From Flavobacterium petrolei (lineage in GTDB: Bacteria; Bacteroidota; Bacteroidia; Flavobacteriales; Flavobacteriaceae), in assembly GCF_003314435.2 (NCBI RefSeq), contig NZ_QNVY02000001.1, positions 1,054,001 through 1,118,000 of the forward strand: a DNA stretch of 64,000 nucleotides, in the 5' to 3' direction. Position numbers and translations under genes: made by a program. Position 1 is the stretch's first letter, and every line of letters begins with the position of its first letter. Shown here piece after piece: positions 16,550 through 25,375 of this stretch. The notes beneath the pieces were generated by a model. The model worked only from the letters and a program-made list of their open reading frames with translations. It ran no database searches and was not told where the DNA came from.

Positions 16550-18859
16550 TTACAACTCAAACTCTTCGGTATCTTGCTCTACGGCTGTCGTGTCTATTAC
16601 CTTTTTAGGAACGTAACAGTCTACTTTTATAGAAAGATTTGCTGGTCTTTCAAAGCCTTCCTTAGAAACTTTAAGGGCTGGATCAGCATAACACAATTTC
16701 ATGAAATAACCCCAAACCGGTAAAGCGGCTGTGGCTCCCTGACCATAAGTAATGCTTTTGAAACGGGCTGAACGATCCTCGCAACCTACCCAAACTCCAG
16801 TTACCAGATTAGGAACCATTCCCATAAACCAACCATCAGATTGGTTTTGAGTAGTACCTGTTTTTCCCGCAATAGGATTTTTAAATGAATACGGATAACC
16901 CGTCCAGCGGTTGTCACCGTTACCGCCACCAGTAGTACGCAAGCGGTCTCCAGAACCACCTTCGGTTACACCTTCCAGTAATTTGATGACTGCATAAGCA
17001 ATGTCTTTATTTAAAACATCGTGCGATTCAGGTATTGGTTCGTAGATGATAACACCACTTTTATCTTCAATTTTAGATATAAATTGAGGTTTCATATAAA
17101 CACCTTGATTGGCAAAAGTACTGTAGGCTGCAACCATATCTTCAACGGTTATTTCTACAGCTCCTAACGCAATGGAAGGTTGGTTTACAATTTCGGATTT
17201 TACGCCTAATTTATGGGTTAAATCGATTACGGCTTCCGGTCCAACTTTATCAATTAATTTTGCAGATATTGTATTTATGGAATTTGCCAAACCTCTTTTC
17301 AAGGTAACCATTCCTCTGTATTTGTTGTCTGAATTTCTAGGTTCCCAATCTTCGGTAACATGATGGCGTCCTTTTCTGATTACGAATGGTCCGTCAATAA
17401 TAGAGTCACATGGAGACATATTCAATTGCTCAATAGCAGTTGCGTAAACAAATGGTTTGAAAGTCGAACCTACTTGTCTGGCACCTTGCCCTACGTGATC
17501 GTATTGAAAATATTTGTAGTTGATACCACCAACCCAAGCTTTTATATTACCGGTTTGTGGTTCCATTGCCATTAAACCAGATTGTAAAAAGTGTTTGTAA
17601 TACCGAATAGAATCCAACGGTGTCATGATGGTATCTTTTTCTCCTTTCCAAGAAAAGACGGTCATTTTTGCTTTTTCGCTGAACGATTTTATAATTTCTT
17701 CCTCGCTTTTATCCATTGATTTCATTACAGCCCATCGGTTAGATGATTTCATTGCCTGATTCAGAATGCGTTGTGTTTCTACAGAAGAAATATTGACAAA
17801 AGGAGCGTTTTTATTATCCTTAGATTGACTAAAAAACTCTTCTTGAAGGTTTGCCATGTGGGCAGTAACTGCTTCTTCAGCGTGCAATTGCATTCTGGAA
17901 TCAATCGTGGTATAAATTTTTAGACCGTCTTTATAAATATCATAATCAGAACCGTCCGGTTTTTTATTTTCTTCAGCCCATTTTTTCATGTAATCACGTA
18001 GATATTCTCTGAAATACGTAGCCGTTCCGTCTTTATGTGTTTCTAATTTGAAATTTAATTTAATTGGTAAACTTTGCAATCTTTCTTTCTCTTCTTTTGA
18101 AATGATTTTCCCTTTTTCCATTTGCAAAAGCACGACGTTTCTACGGTTTTTTACACCTTGCGGGTTCCTGATAGGATTGTATAAACCGGAATTTTTAAAC
18201 ATTCCCACTAATATTGCCGATTCGCTGATAGTTAAATCCTTTGGTTCTTTGGAGAAATAAGTTTTTGCCGCTGAACTTACGCCAACAGAATTATTTCCAA
18301 AATCATATACGTTACAATACATTGCAATGATTTCATTTTTAGTGTATTGTCTTTCTAATCGAATGGCAATAATCCATTCTTTTATTTTTTGTACAATTCT
18401 AAAAGGCAGGAATTTAGACCCTTCTCCGTGGAATAATTGCTTGGCCAATTGTTGTGTCAAAGTACTCGCTCCACCGCTTGTTCCTAAACTGGAAATGGCT
18501 CTTAAAGTTCCTCTGCCGTCAATACCAGAATGCTCATAAAAACGAGCGTCTTCAGTAGCAATTAAAGCTTGAACTAAATTTTTAGGTAAATCGGAATACT
18601 TTAATTGAGATCTGTTTTTTTCAAAATACTTACCCAAAACTACTCCGTCAGCCGAAATAATTTCGGTAGCTAAATTAGAATCAGGATTTTCTAAGTCTTC
18701 AAAGGAGGGCATTGAACCGAAGATTCCCCAGGAAGCAAATAAGAAAAACAAACCGATGCCTCCCAAGCCTATAAAGAAGATTTTCCAAAATTTCCTTTGA
18801 TAATGTGCAACATCTTTGACATTACCTTTTGCTTGATTATTATTTTTTTTGATAGCCAT
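16550..18859 (-). CDS. Bifunctional penicillin-binding protein 1A (GT51 + transpeptidase)
   Basis: 769 aa class A PBP that polymerises lipid II into glycan strands and cross-links peptides at the outer face of the inner membrane. One N-terminal membrane helix (about 30-48), GT51 domain with EDARFYEHSG and GGASTLTQQLAKQLFHG, then the transpeptidase domain with the serine nucleophile Ser465 in GSTFK, the SxN motif ANSINTIS and KTG in AGKTGTTQNQSDGW. Complete and of normal length. gldH starts upstream with only 9 nt between, so PSP1-gldH-pbp1A form one unit. Confidence 0.95.
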   Translation of the reverse strand: MAIKKNNNQAKGNVKDVAHYQRKFWKIFFIGLGGIGLFFLFASWGIFGSMPSFEDLENPDSNLATEIISADGVVLGKYFEKNRSQLKYSDLPKNLVQALIATEDARFYEHSGIDGRGTLRAISSLGTSGGASTLTQQLAKQLFHGEGSKFLPFRIVQKIKEWIIAIRLERQYTKNEIIAMYCNVYDFGNNSVGVSSAAKTYFSKEPKDLTISESAILVGMFKNSGLYNPIRNPQGVKNRRNVVLLQMEKGKIISKEEKERLQSLPIKLNFKLETHKDGTATYFREYLRDYMKKWAEENKKPDGSDYDIYKDGLKIYTTIDSRMQLHAEEAVTAHMANLQEEFFSQSKDNKNAPFVNISSVETQRILNQAMKSSNRWAVMKSMDKSEEEIIKSFSEKAKMTVFSWKGEKDTIMTPLDSIRYYKHFLQSGLMAMEPQTGNIKAWVGGINYKYFQYDHVGQGARQVGSTFKPFVYATAIEQLNMSPCDSIIDGPFVIRKGRHHVTEDWEPRNSDNKYRGMVTLKRGLANSINTISAKLIDKVGPEAVIDLTHKLGVKSEIVNQPSIALGAVEITVEDMVAAYSTFANQGVYMKPQFISKIEDKSGVIIYEPIPESHDVLNKDIAYAVIKLLEGVTEGGSGDRLRTTGGGNGDNRWTGYPYSFKNPIAGKTGTTQNQSDGWFMGMVPNLVTGVWVGCEDRSARFKSITYGQGATAALPVWGYFMKLCYADPALKVSKEGFERPANLSIKVDCYVPKKVIDTTAVEQDTEEFEL

Positions 18860-18868
18860 AATACTATT

Positions 18869-19348
18869 TTATTCTTTTTTTTCTATTCTAAAACCTACCT
18901 CTGTAATTCCATCTAAAGCTGTTACACCCGGAATTTTACCGTTTTCTCTAACCGCTTGTTTGATATGGACTTTGTATTTTGATTTGAATCTTACATTTTC
19001 TTTGTAAAAGAGCTTGCTTTCTTTTAAATCTGAGAAACCATTTCCTAAAAGTGTTCCGTCCGTTTCGGCCATTTGGTATTCAAGGGTGTCCACTTTTGTA
19101 AAACCATTTGGTAATTCTAATGCCACAATTAAAAACAGATTATTGAACTGATAATTGTTATTGGCTCTCAAATTCACAAATAGATTATATCGTTTTGTGG
19201 AATCTAATTCTGGTAAATTAAACGTTACAATACTGTCTTTGTGCCACGCACTACCAACTGATTTATATTCATCAAAAACCCTTTTTTTATCACATGAAAT
19301 AAAAAGGGTTACAACCAAAAGCAGTAAAGCGCTATTTTTTATCCACAT
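18869..19348 (-). CDS. gldH: Gliding motility lipoprotein
   Basis: 159 aa. Lipoprotein signal peptide with lipobox FISC (Cys19), followed by a beta-rich domain (VFDEYKSVGSAWHKDSIVTF..., KYKVHIKQAVRENGKIPGVTAL). GldH is one of the lipoproteins needed for flavobacterial gliding, closely tied to type IX secretion; its exact molecular job is unknown. The gene order PSP1 - gldH - pbp1A is the usual flavobacterial one and supports the call. Its start overlaps the end of the PSP1 gene by 17 nt. Confidence 0.9.
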   Translation of the reverse strand: MWIKNSALLLLVVTLFISCDKKRVFDEYKSVGSAWHKDSIVTFNLPELDSTKRYNLFVNLRANNNYQFNNLFLIVALELPNGFTKVDTLEYQMAETDGTLLGNGFSDLKESKLFYKENVRFKSKYKVHIKQAVRENGKIPGVTALDGITEVGFRIEKKE

Positions 19349-20630
19349 TTTTAGTAATAATTATTGGTTTTCTCGGCTCTGCAGGTTTTTTATCAGCAGG
19401 AGCTTGGCGGTTATTGTTTGCAGGTTTGTTGTTGTTATTGTTTGCAAGTTTATTGTTATTTGCAGGCTTATTATTGTTAGCCACAATTACATTTTCTCCC
19501 GCAGGTTTGCGTTTTTTGTTTGGTTTTTTCTTTGCCTTGGGTTGGTCAAAACGTGTTAGACTTTCTTGCCCCATAGCATTATTGAAGTTTTTCTCAGGCT
19601 CAACAATTAACTCAATAGCATAATCTTCTAACGAAGAAACTTTATTTTTTAGTTTGTTTTCAGCAACAATTTCTTTGACCTGATCAATTTTCAATACATG
19701 CCAATTTGCGAAGTTATTGGTATAAGCAAACCACATTAAACCTTTGAAAATATCTTGTTTCTGGCAAATAGCATCTCCTTTTTCGGTAACTAATTTTGTT
19801 TCGAAATCAGGGAAATGTTTCAAAGCATCCATGTACGTATCCAACTCATAGTTCAAGCAGCATTTTAACTTTCCGCATTGTCCAGCCAGTTTTTGCGGGT
19901 TCAAAGACAGTTGTTGGTAACGTGCCGCAGAGGTGTTTACACTTCTAAAATCCGTCAGCCAAGTAGAACAACACAATTCTCTTCCGCAAGAACCAATTCC
20001 GCCTAAACGAGCTGCTTCCTGACGGAAACCTACTTGTTTCATCTCAATTCGAGTACTGAATTCTTTAGCGAAATCTTTTATTAAGGCACGAAAGTCAATA
20101 CGGTCATTTGCTGTGTAATAAAACGTAGCTTTAGATCCATCACCTTGAAATTCAATATCCGAAATTTTCATTTCCAGTTTTTGAGCAATCGCCAGTTCAC
20201 GTGCGCGAACCTTCATCGGTTCTTCACGATCTCTTGCTGCGGACCAAATATCAATATCTTTTTGGGATGCTTTTCTATATATTTTCGGAATTTCATTGCT
20301 TGCAGGATTGGCTCCTTTTTTCTTCATTTGAATTTTAACTAATTCTCCTGTCAAAGTAACAATTCCAATATCATGACCCGGAGAAGCAACAGTAGCAACG
20401 ATGTCGCCCATGCTTAACGTTAATTTCTCTGTATTGCGGTAAAACTCTTTTCTTCCGTTCTTGAAACGTACTTCAACACAGTCAAAAGGGGCGTCGCCAT
20501 TAGGCAAACTCATATTAGAAAGCCAATCGAAAACCGTTAATTTATTGCAGCTATCGGTGCCGCAAGTCCCATTATTTTTACAACCCTTAGGTGCGCCACC
20601 ATCAGAAGTTGAACAACTTGTACATGCCAT
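19332..20630 (-). CDS. ricT: PSP1/RicT-like domain protein with low-complexity C-terminal tail
   Basis: 432 aa. The PSP1 domain carries cysteine clusters CGRELCCSTW and GQCGKLKCCLNYE, as in RicT (YaaT), a component of an iron-sulphur-binding complex that affects RNA processing in Firmicutes. A second cysteine group sits at the N-terminus (Cys3, Cys6, Cys17, Cys23, Cys28). The last ~65 residues are lysine-, proline- and asparagine-rich (KPANNNKLANNNNNKP), probably unstructured. Role in Bacteroidota is not established; adjacency to gldH is conserved. The ricT symbol is by family only. Confidence 0.8.
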   Translation of the reverse strand: MACTSCSTSDGGAPKGCKNNGTCGTDSCNKLTVFDWLSNMSLPNGDAPFDCVEVRFKNGRKEFYRNTEKLTLSMGDIVATVASPGHDIGIVTLTGELVKIQMKKKGANPASNEIPKIYRKASQKDIDIWSAARDREEPMKVRARELAIAQKLEMKISDIEFQGDGSKATFYYTANDRIDFRALIKDFAKEFSTRIEMKQVGFRQEAARLGGIGSCGRELCCSTWLTDFRSVNTSAARYQQLSLNPQKLAGQCGKLKCCLNYELDTYMDALKHFPDFETKLVTEKGDAICQKQDIFKGLMWFAYTNNFANWHVLKIDQVKEIVAENKLKNKVSSLEDYAIELIVEPEKNFNNAMGQESLTRFDQPKAKKKPNKKRKPAGENVIVANNNKPANNNKLANNNNNKPANNNRQAPADKKPAEPRKPIIITKNVDKK

Positions 20631-20754
20631 AATCTTATATGTAGTGTTGCGACTAGCACAACTTAAGTTCTTAAAACGTTTAATGTGTAAAGATAGTATT
20701 TTTTAATTTTACAGAACAACGCCTATTTGTGTCAATAAATCATAAATTTTTAAT

Positions 20755-20790
20755 AAAAAAACCCACTACAAATCAAATTGTAATGGGTTG
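20755..20790 (-). terminator. Terminator of the trhO-trhP-ferredoxin operon
   Basis: Stem AACCCATTACA / TGTAGTGGGTT (minus strand) followed by a run of T, 28 nt past the ferredoxin stop. Confidence 0.85.
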
Positions 20791-20817
20791 GATATAAATC
20801 TATATTTAATTAAAAGC

Positions 20818-21048
20818 TTAAGTTTCTTTCACCGAAATTATTTTCACCGGACAGGCTTTTGCTGCCAATTCGCAACTTTCAACAATGGAGTGGTCGTGTG
20901 ATTTTAAAGTAAAAAAACCTTTGGCATTTTGCGAATGAATCAAAACTGATTTTCCGTCTTTCTTAGACATTTGAAATTGAACCGGCGCCATTTCAACGCA
21001 ATAATTACATCCAATACATTTATCTCTTTGTAAAGTAACAATAACCAT
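20818..21048 (-). CDS. Single-cluster [4Fe-4S] ferredoxin
   Basis: 76 aa. CIGCNYC (Cys11, Cys14, Cys17) plus CELAAKACPVKI (Cys59, Cys66) give the ligand set of a single-cluster ferredoxin; no second cluster motif. Soluble electron carrier. Its ATG overlaps the U32/trhP stop by 1 nt, so it is almost certainly co-translated with that iron-sulphur enzyme and may be its electron donor or cluster partner; this link is inference. Last gene of the operon, with a terminator behind it. Confidence 0.93.
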   Translation of the reverse strand: MVIVTLQRDKCIGCNYCVEMAPVQFQMSKKDGKSVLIHSQNAKGFFTLKSHDHSIVESCELAAKACPVKIISVKET

Positions 21049-22289
21049 TAGGCTTCCACAATTTTATATAATTTGTCCGACATCCGGATTCTGAAAGGTA
21101 ATTTTAAAGTACAATCATCGCCTTTGGTGGCTTTGTCAGCCGTAACATCATTGACAAACATTTCGTCGATAATCATTTCCTGCGCTCCGGTGCTTGGTCC
21201 TGTTACCAGAATTTTATCTCCAATTTTGATGTCGTACGCTTCAATTTTGAATTGACCAATGTTGGCTTTCGGGAAATAATGGGTTCCTTTTCCCACATAG
21301 ACTTTCTTCTGTGTTGCCATCGATCCGGAAACATCACTCCATTCTCCCAATTCTTGTCCGAGATAATAACCGGACCAAAAACCGCGATTGTAAACTGTAT
21401 TTAGCTCTTCTATCCAATCCACTACTTTTTCTTTAGAAAACGAACCTTCATAATAACTGTCAATCGCTTCCCGATACGTTTTGATCACGGTGGCAACATA
21501 TTCAGGAGCACGGCCACGGCCTTCAATTTTCAACACCTGAATACCGGAATCAATGACTTGGTCCAGAAAATCTAAAGTGCATAAATCTTTTGGAGACATT
21601 AAATATTCGTTATCGACTTCGATTTCAAAACCAGTTTCCTGGTCAATTACCGTGTATTTTTTGCGGCAATTTTGTTTGCACGCACCACGATTTGCCGAGG
21701 AATTATTAGAATGTAAACTCAAATAGCATTTTCCTGAAACTGCCATACACAAAGCGCCATGACCAAAGATTTCAATCTCCACTAAGTTTCCGTTTGGACC
21801 TTTAATTTGTTCTTTTTCGATTTGAGCGGTGATGCTTTTTACTTGGCGTAAACTCAATTCCCGACTTAAAACCATCGTGTCTGCAAATAAACTGTAGAAT
21901 TTTATGGTTTCAATGTTGGTCACATTCAGTTGAGTCGAAATATGGACTTCCATCCCAATGCCTCTAGCCATAGCGATAACCGCTTGATCAGAAGCGATAA
22001 CTGCAGTGATATTCGCTTCTTTGGCTTTGTTTAATAGTGTTTTTACGACGGATAAATCGTGGTCGTAAATTATGGTGTTCAAGGTCAAATAACTTCGAAC
22101 ATTTTTAGTTTCGCAACGTTTGGCAATTTCCGGTAAATCGTCCATGGTGAAATTCACGGTGGCTCTAGCGCGCATGTTCAATTGCTCTACGCCAAAGTAA
22201 ATAGAATCTGCACCATTATCTAATCCGGCTTGAAGCGACTCAAAGTTCCCGGCGGGAGCCATAAGTTCTATTTTGTTATTCGAGGTCAT
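21048..22289 (-). CDS. trhP: Peptidase U32-family protein, probable tRNA ho5U34 hydroxylase TrhP
   Basis: 413 aa. U32 fold with the family signature GHGALCMAVSGKCYLS and NRGACKQNCRKKY, supplying the cysteines of an iron-sulphur site. Despite the peptidase name, the YegQ/TrhP branch hydroxylates U34 of tRNAs to 5-hydroxyuridine, an O2-independent route that uses prephenate. Residues 328-413 form a C-terminal beta module (KKVYVGKGTHYFPK ... RIRMSDKLYKI) that is about 62% identical to the end of the neighbouring TrhO. trhO ends 6 nt upstream; ferredoxin follows with 1-nt overlap. Assignment to TrhP rather than RlhA/UbiU-type relatives rests on the neighbour and is moderate. Confidence 0.82.
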   Translation of the reverse strand: MTSNNKIELMAPAGNFESLQAGLDNGADSIYFGVEQLNMRARATVNFTMDDLPEIAKRCETKNVRSYLTLNTIIYDHDLSVVKTLLNKAKEANITAVIASDQAVIAMARGIGMEVHISTQLNVTNIETIKFYSLFADTMVLSRELSLRQVKSITAQIEKEQIKGPNGNLVEIEIFGHGALCMAVSGKCYLSLHSNNSSANRGACKQNCRKKYTVIDQETGFEIEVDNEYLMSPKDLCTLDFLDQVIDSGIQVLKIEGRGRAPEYVATVIKTYREAIDSYYEGSFSKEKVVDWIEELNTVYNRGFWSGYYLGQELGEWSDVSGSMATQKKVYVGKGTHYFPKANIGQFKIEAYDIKIGDKILVTGPSTGAQEMIIDEMFVNDVTADKATKGDDCTLKLPFRIRMSDKLYKIVEA

Positions 22290-22295
22290 GATAAA

Positions 22296-23663
22296 TTAGT
22301 CTAAAACTTTATATAATTTATCAGATAGTCGAATTCGGAATGGCAATTTGAAGGTACAAGTATCTCCAGAAACTGCTTTTTCTTGTGCTAAATCGTTCAC
22401 CAGCATTTGTTCGATTACTACTTTTTGTTCTCCGGTTGTGGAACCTTTGATTAGAATCGTATCGCCAATTTTGATTTCGTTTTCTTCAATTAGAAATTGA
22501 CCAATACTTGGTTTTGGAAAAAAATGCGTTCCTTTTCCGATATAGACTTTCTTAACTTTTGGTTCTTTTTTAACGGCAGTCCCGGCGCTTCGGGATGGTT
22601 TTTCAGCAACAAAAACACTATGCGTTTCTTCGTTGTTTTTGAAAGTCAAAACGTCTGATTTTCCTTTTTTGAAAATCTTATTTCCGTTTTTAATTCCTCT
22701 GCGAATGGCTTTTTGCTCTTCTTCCGGCAAGTGAATCACGCTCACACATTCTGTTGAACAGCAACCTTCCATTTTTTCCTTGCATGAGTCACATTGGATA
22801 AAAAGCAAATGACAACCTTCATTCACGCAATTCGTATGCACGTCACAAGGTTCCCCACATTGATGGCATTGCGAAACAATATCGTCTGTGATTCTTTCGC
22901 CCAAGCGGTGATCAAATACGAAGTTTTTTCCAATGAATTTACTTTCTAATCCTTCAGCTTTTACTTGGCGCGTGTATTCAATAATTCCGCCTTCCAGTTG
23001 GTATACGTTTTCAAAACCTTTGTGTTTGAAATAAGCGCTGGCTTTCTCACAACGGATTCCTCCGGTGCAATACATCAATAGTTTTTTGTCTTGTTTGTGT
23101 TCAGCAAGTTGTTCTTCTATGATTGGTAAACTTTCACGAAAAGTATCAACATCTGGTTTTATAGCTTTGGTAAAATGTCCAATTTCACTTTCGTAATGAT
23201 TTCGCATATCGACCACAATCGTATTTGGATCTTCTAGAAGTTCATTGAATTCCTTGGCTTTTAAGTGAATTCCAATATTGGTCACATCAAAAGTTTCGTC
23301 AACCAAACCATCCGCCACAATCTTGTCGCGTACTTTTACCGTCAGTTTCAGGAACGAGTGATCGTCTTGTTCTACGGCTATATTCAATCGGATTCCTTTC
23401 ATGAAATCATAGACTTCAATAGAATCTTTGAACGCATAGAAATTATCAGCAGGCAATGATAGCTGGGCGTTGATTCCCTCACTGGCTACATAAATTCGAC
23501 CCAAAACTTCAAGTGAGTTCCACGCCAGAAATAATTCGTTACGAAATTGTGTTGGATTTGAGATTTGCGCATAAGCATAGAAAGACAGCGTAAGACGTTG
23601 TTTTCCGGCATCATCAATCATGATGGCTCTTTCCTCTGCGCTTAATGTGTTATACAGTTGCAT
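22296..23663 (-). CDS. trhO: Oxygen-dependent tRNA uridine(34) hydroxylase TrhO with extra C-terminal module
   Basis: 455 aa. Rhodanese-like UPF0176 protein: N-terminal ferredoxin-like domain, rhodanese domain with the active loop MYCTGGIRCEKA (Cys199), then the cysteine-rich zinc-type region CHQCGEPCDVHTNC ... CDSCKEKMEGCCSTEC. TrhO (E. coli YceA, about 350 aa) hydroxylates U34 of tRNA with O2. The extra ~100 residues are a flexible linker (about 345-370) and an 85-residue module (371-455) matching the C-terminus of the adjacent U32 protein at 53 of 85 positions by hand alignment. First gene of the operon; copy C of the structured repeat lies upstream. Confidence 0.9.
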   Translation of the reverse strand: MQLYNTLSAEERAIMIDDAGKQRLTLSFYAYAQISNPTQFRNELFLAWNSLEVLGRIYVASEGINAQLSLPADNFYAFKDSIEVYDFMKGIRLNIAVEQDDHSFLKLTVKVRDKIVADGLVDETFDVTNIGIHLKAKEFNELLEDPNTIVVDMRNHYESEIGHFTKAIKPDVDTFRESLPIIEEQLAEHKQDKKLLMYCTGGIRCEKASAYFKHKGFENVYQLEGGIIEYTRQVKAEGLESKFIGKNFVFDHRLGERITDDIVSQCHQCGEPCDVHTNCVNEGCHLLFIQCDSCKEKMEGCCSTECVSVIHLPEEEQKAIRRGIKNGNKIFKKGKSDVLTFKNNEETHSVFVAEKPSRSAGTAVKKEPKVKKVYIGKGTHFFPKPSIGQFLIEENEIKIGDTILIKGSTTGEQKVVIEQMLVNDLAQEKAVSGDTCTFKLPFRIRLSDKLYKVLD

Positions 23664-24001
23664 GCTATAAACAGTTTTAAGTTGAGAAATATATTTTTTG
23701 CAAAAGTATGGAAAAAGGTTCAGAGGAGCAAAGTTTTGAAGGAAGTAAGGTTCGTAATCATTACAATAGACGCTTAATTTTCCTTAATCCCTTAATGGTT
23801 TCATTTTCTTGGAGCTTTTCCAGCTTTCCGCTATATCTCTTGTTGCAGCGATAGCGGAAACAAGAGGATGCCGCTGCAATCTGGGCTAGGGTAGTTGCGG
23901 TAAATAGAAGGTATTAGTTCTCTAAAATCGTATTTACTGCTTAGAGACACACGAAAGGATTCGTTCGGGAGCAGGGAGAAATAGTTTTTCTTAACAATTG
24001 A
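23664..24001. other. Non-coding stretch upstream of trhO
   Basis: 338 bp. Close to trhO, GCAAAAGTA read on the minus strand gives TACTTTTG (about 23700-23707), a good -7 box 37 nt before the start codon. Further up lies copy C of the structured repeat (23811-23888). The remaining 110 bp to the next gene shows nothing recognisable. Confidence 0.5.
23811..23888 (-). repeat. Dispersed structured repeat, copy C
   Basis: Minus strand: begins TAGCCCAGATTGCAGCGGCA, has an internal stem (CTCTTGTTTCCGC with partial complement GCAACAAGAG) and ends AGCGGAAAGCTGG, AAAAGCTCC. Inverted relative to copy D; the two bracket the membrane protein gene at 24.0-24.6 kb. Confidence 0.8.
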
Positions 24002-24610
24002 TTATTTATTTAGCACTTTATTCGTAGTTATCTCTACGGATTTGATTGCGCCTACCGGAGATATTTTTACATTTTTATTTCCTTTTTCCACATAAAAATA
24101 ATTAGAACTGTTTGAGCCAATTAAATATATTTCTTTAGTTTGACCATCGCCAAAAGTTATTTCATAATCATACTTCAATTCATTGTTAGAAATTTTACTC
24201 GCAACTTTGCTTCCGCTTCCTAGCCCTAATCCTAAAAAAAAGCACAACAAACCAAATGCAAACATTGAGATAAAATACTTACCAAAATATGCTCTTACTT
24301 CCTCTTCAGTTATATCTGATAGAGGTTTTTTGGAACCAATTTTTTTCTTTAACCAATCCTTATTGAAGTTTTTGGAAATTAGAAAACTTGCTGAGTATAA
24401 TACAAGAATAAAAATAGTAAAACCCAAAAGAATTATAGGTGTCGAAGTTAAGTCAGCAATTGGACTAATTAAGACATCCATGATATTAGAATATTTCAAG
24501 ATATTTATTCCTACTTGATAATAATAAATACTTTCTTTTATTATCCCAAGAGCAACTAAGAATATGTATCCAAATGGTAGTGTTTTTTGTATAATTTCGC
24601 TGAGTTTCAT
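24002..24610 (-). CDS. Hypothetical membrane protein
   Basis: 202 aa, not recognised. Three probable membrane helices: residues about 10-28, 55-75 (PIILLGFTIFILVLYSASFL) and 112-130 (FISMFAFGLLCFFLGLGLG), with a charged loop KKKIGSKKPLSDITEEEVR between the last two and a C-terminal beta-rich extracytoplasmic part (residues ~135-202). It is a lone gene and looks more AT-rich than its neighbours. Inverted copies of the structured repeat lie on both sides, which suggests it is an accessory gene acquired in this lineage. No function can be proposed. Confidence 0.7.
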   Translation of the reverse strand: MKLSEIIQKTLPFGYIFLVALGIIKESIYYYQVGINILKYSNIMDVLISPIADLTSTPIILLGFTIFILVLYSASFLISKNFNKDWLKKKIGSKKPLSDITEEEVRAYFGKYFISMFAFGLLCFFLGLGLGSGSKVASKISNNELKYDYEITFGDGQTKEIYLIGSNSSNYFYVEKGNKNVKISPVGAIKSVEITTNKVLNK

Positions 24611-24716
24611 TAGTGTTTTTTATGGTATTGCAGTTATTTAAATAGAATGGTGTAAGTTATTTAAATCAAATATATACAAATTATCGAATTGATTTTATTT
24701 GTTTTTCTGTAATAAT

Positions 24717-24810
24717 TAGCCCAGATAGTCCCGAAGCTTCGGGAGAAATCCTTTTTTATCCGCTTTTTTAGCGGGAAAAAAGATTGAAACGAATAGCTGG
24801 AAGTGGCTCC
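24717..24810 (+). repeat. Dispersed structured repeat, copy D
   Basis: Begins TAGCCCAGATAGTCCCGAAG, has two internal hairpins (CCCGAAGCTTCGGG and CCGCTTTTTTAGCGG) and ends ATAGCTGGAAGTGGCTCC. Longer than copies B and C because of the extra first hairpin. Confidence 0.8.
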
Positions 24811-24813
24811 AAA

Positions 24814-24840
24814 TAAAAAAACCACGCCGAGACGTGGTTT
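24814..24840 (-). terminator. Terminator of the bacilliredoxin gene
   Basis: AACCACG / CGTGGTT stem (24819-24838) followed by a T run on the minus strand; it starts 4 nt after copy D of the structured repeat. Confidence 0.85.
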
Positions 24841-24863
24841 TAAATTTTATGCTTTGGGATGTA

Positions 24864-25274
24864 TTAGCAATATTCGTTGAAAGCGTCTTTCAAGTTCTCA
24901 GCAATTAATTCTGCTGGGCGACCTTCAATGTGGTGACGCTCTAGCATGTGTACTAATTCTCCATTTTTGAACAAAGCCATACTTGGCGATGATGGAGGAA
25001 AAGGGAACATGTGTTGTCTTGCAGCATCAACTGCGTCTTTGTCAACTCCTGCAAAAACAGTGATTAAATGGTCTGGTTTTTTAGCGCCATCTAAACTCAT
25101 TTTTGCTCCTGGACGTGCGTTTCTAGCAGCACAACCACAAACCGAATTCACAACTACAAGTGTTGTTCCTTCTAATTTCATTGCGTTTTCTACTGCTTCA
25201 GCACTATGTAAATCTTGAAAACCTGCAGCTGTTAATTCCGCTTGCATTGGTTTTACCATTTCTTCTGGATACAT
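24864..25274 (-). CDS. BrxA/BrxB-family bacilliredoxin (YphP/YqiW-like)
   Basis: 136 aa thioredoxin-fold protein of the DUF1094 family with the CGC active-site motif VVNSVCGCAARNARPG. In Bacillus the family reduces mixed disulphides formed between bacillithiol and proteins; Flavobacteria also use bacillithiol-type low-molecular thiols, so the same role is plausible. Complete, start ATG at 25274 follows a TAACTTTG box about 37 nt upstream. Stand-alone gene with its own terminator. Confidence 0.9.
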   Translation of the reverse strand: MYPEEMVKPMQAELTAAGFQDLHSAEAVENAMKLEGTTLVVVNSVCGCAARNARPGAKMSLDGAKKPDHLITVFAGVDKDAVDAARQHMFPFPPSSPSMALFKNGELVHMLERHHIEGRPAELIAENLKDAFNEYC

Positions 25275-25310
25275 ATCTTTTTATTTTAAATCAATATTAA
25301 TTTTGAGTTG

Positions 25311-25318
25311 CAAAGTTA
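25311..25318 (-). promoter_or_regulatory. Putative -7 box of the bacilliredoxin gene
   Basis: TAACTTTG on the minus strand matches TAnnTTTG exactly; no clear -33 TTG at canonical distance. Confidence 0.45.
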
Positions 25319-25375
25319 CAAAGTTTACAATCAAGAATAGAAGTTCAATTATAAAGTTTTGTTATAGTTTGATTG

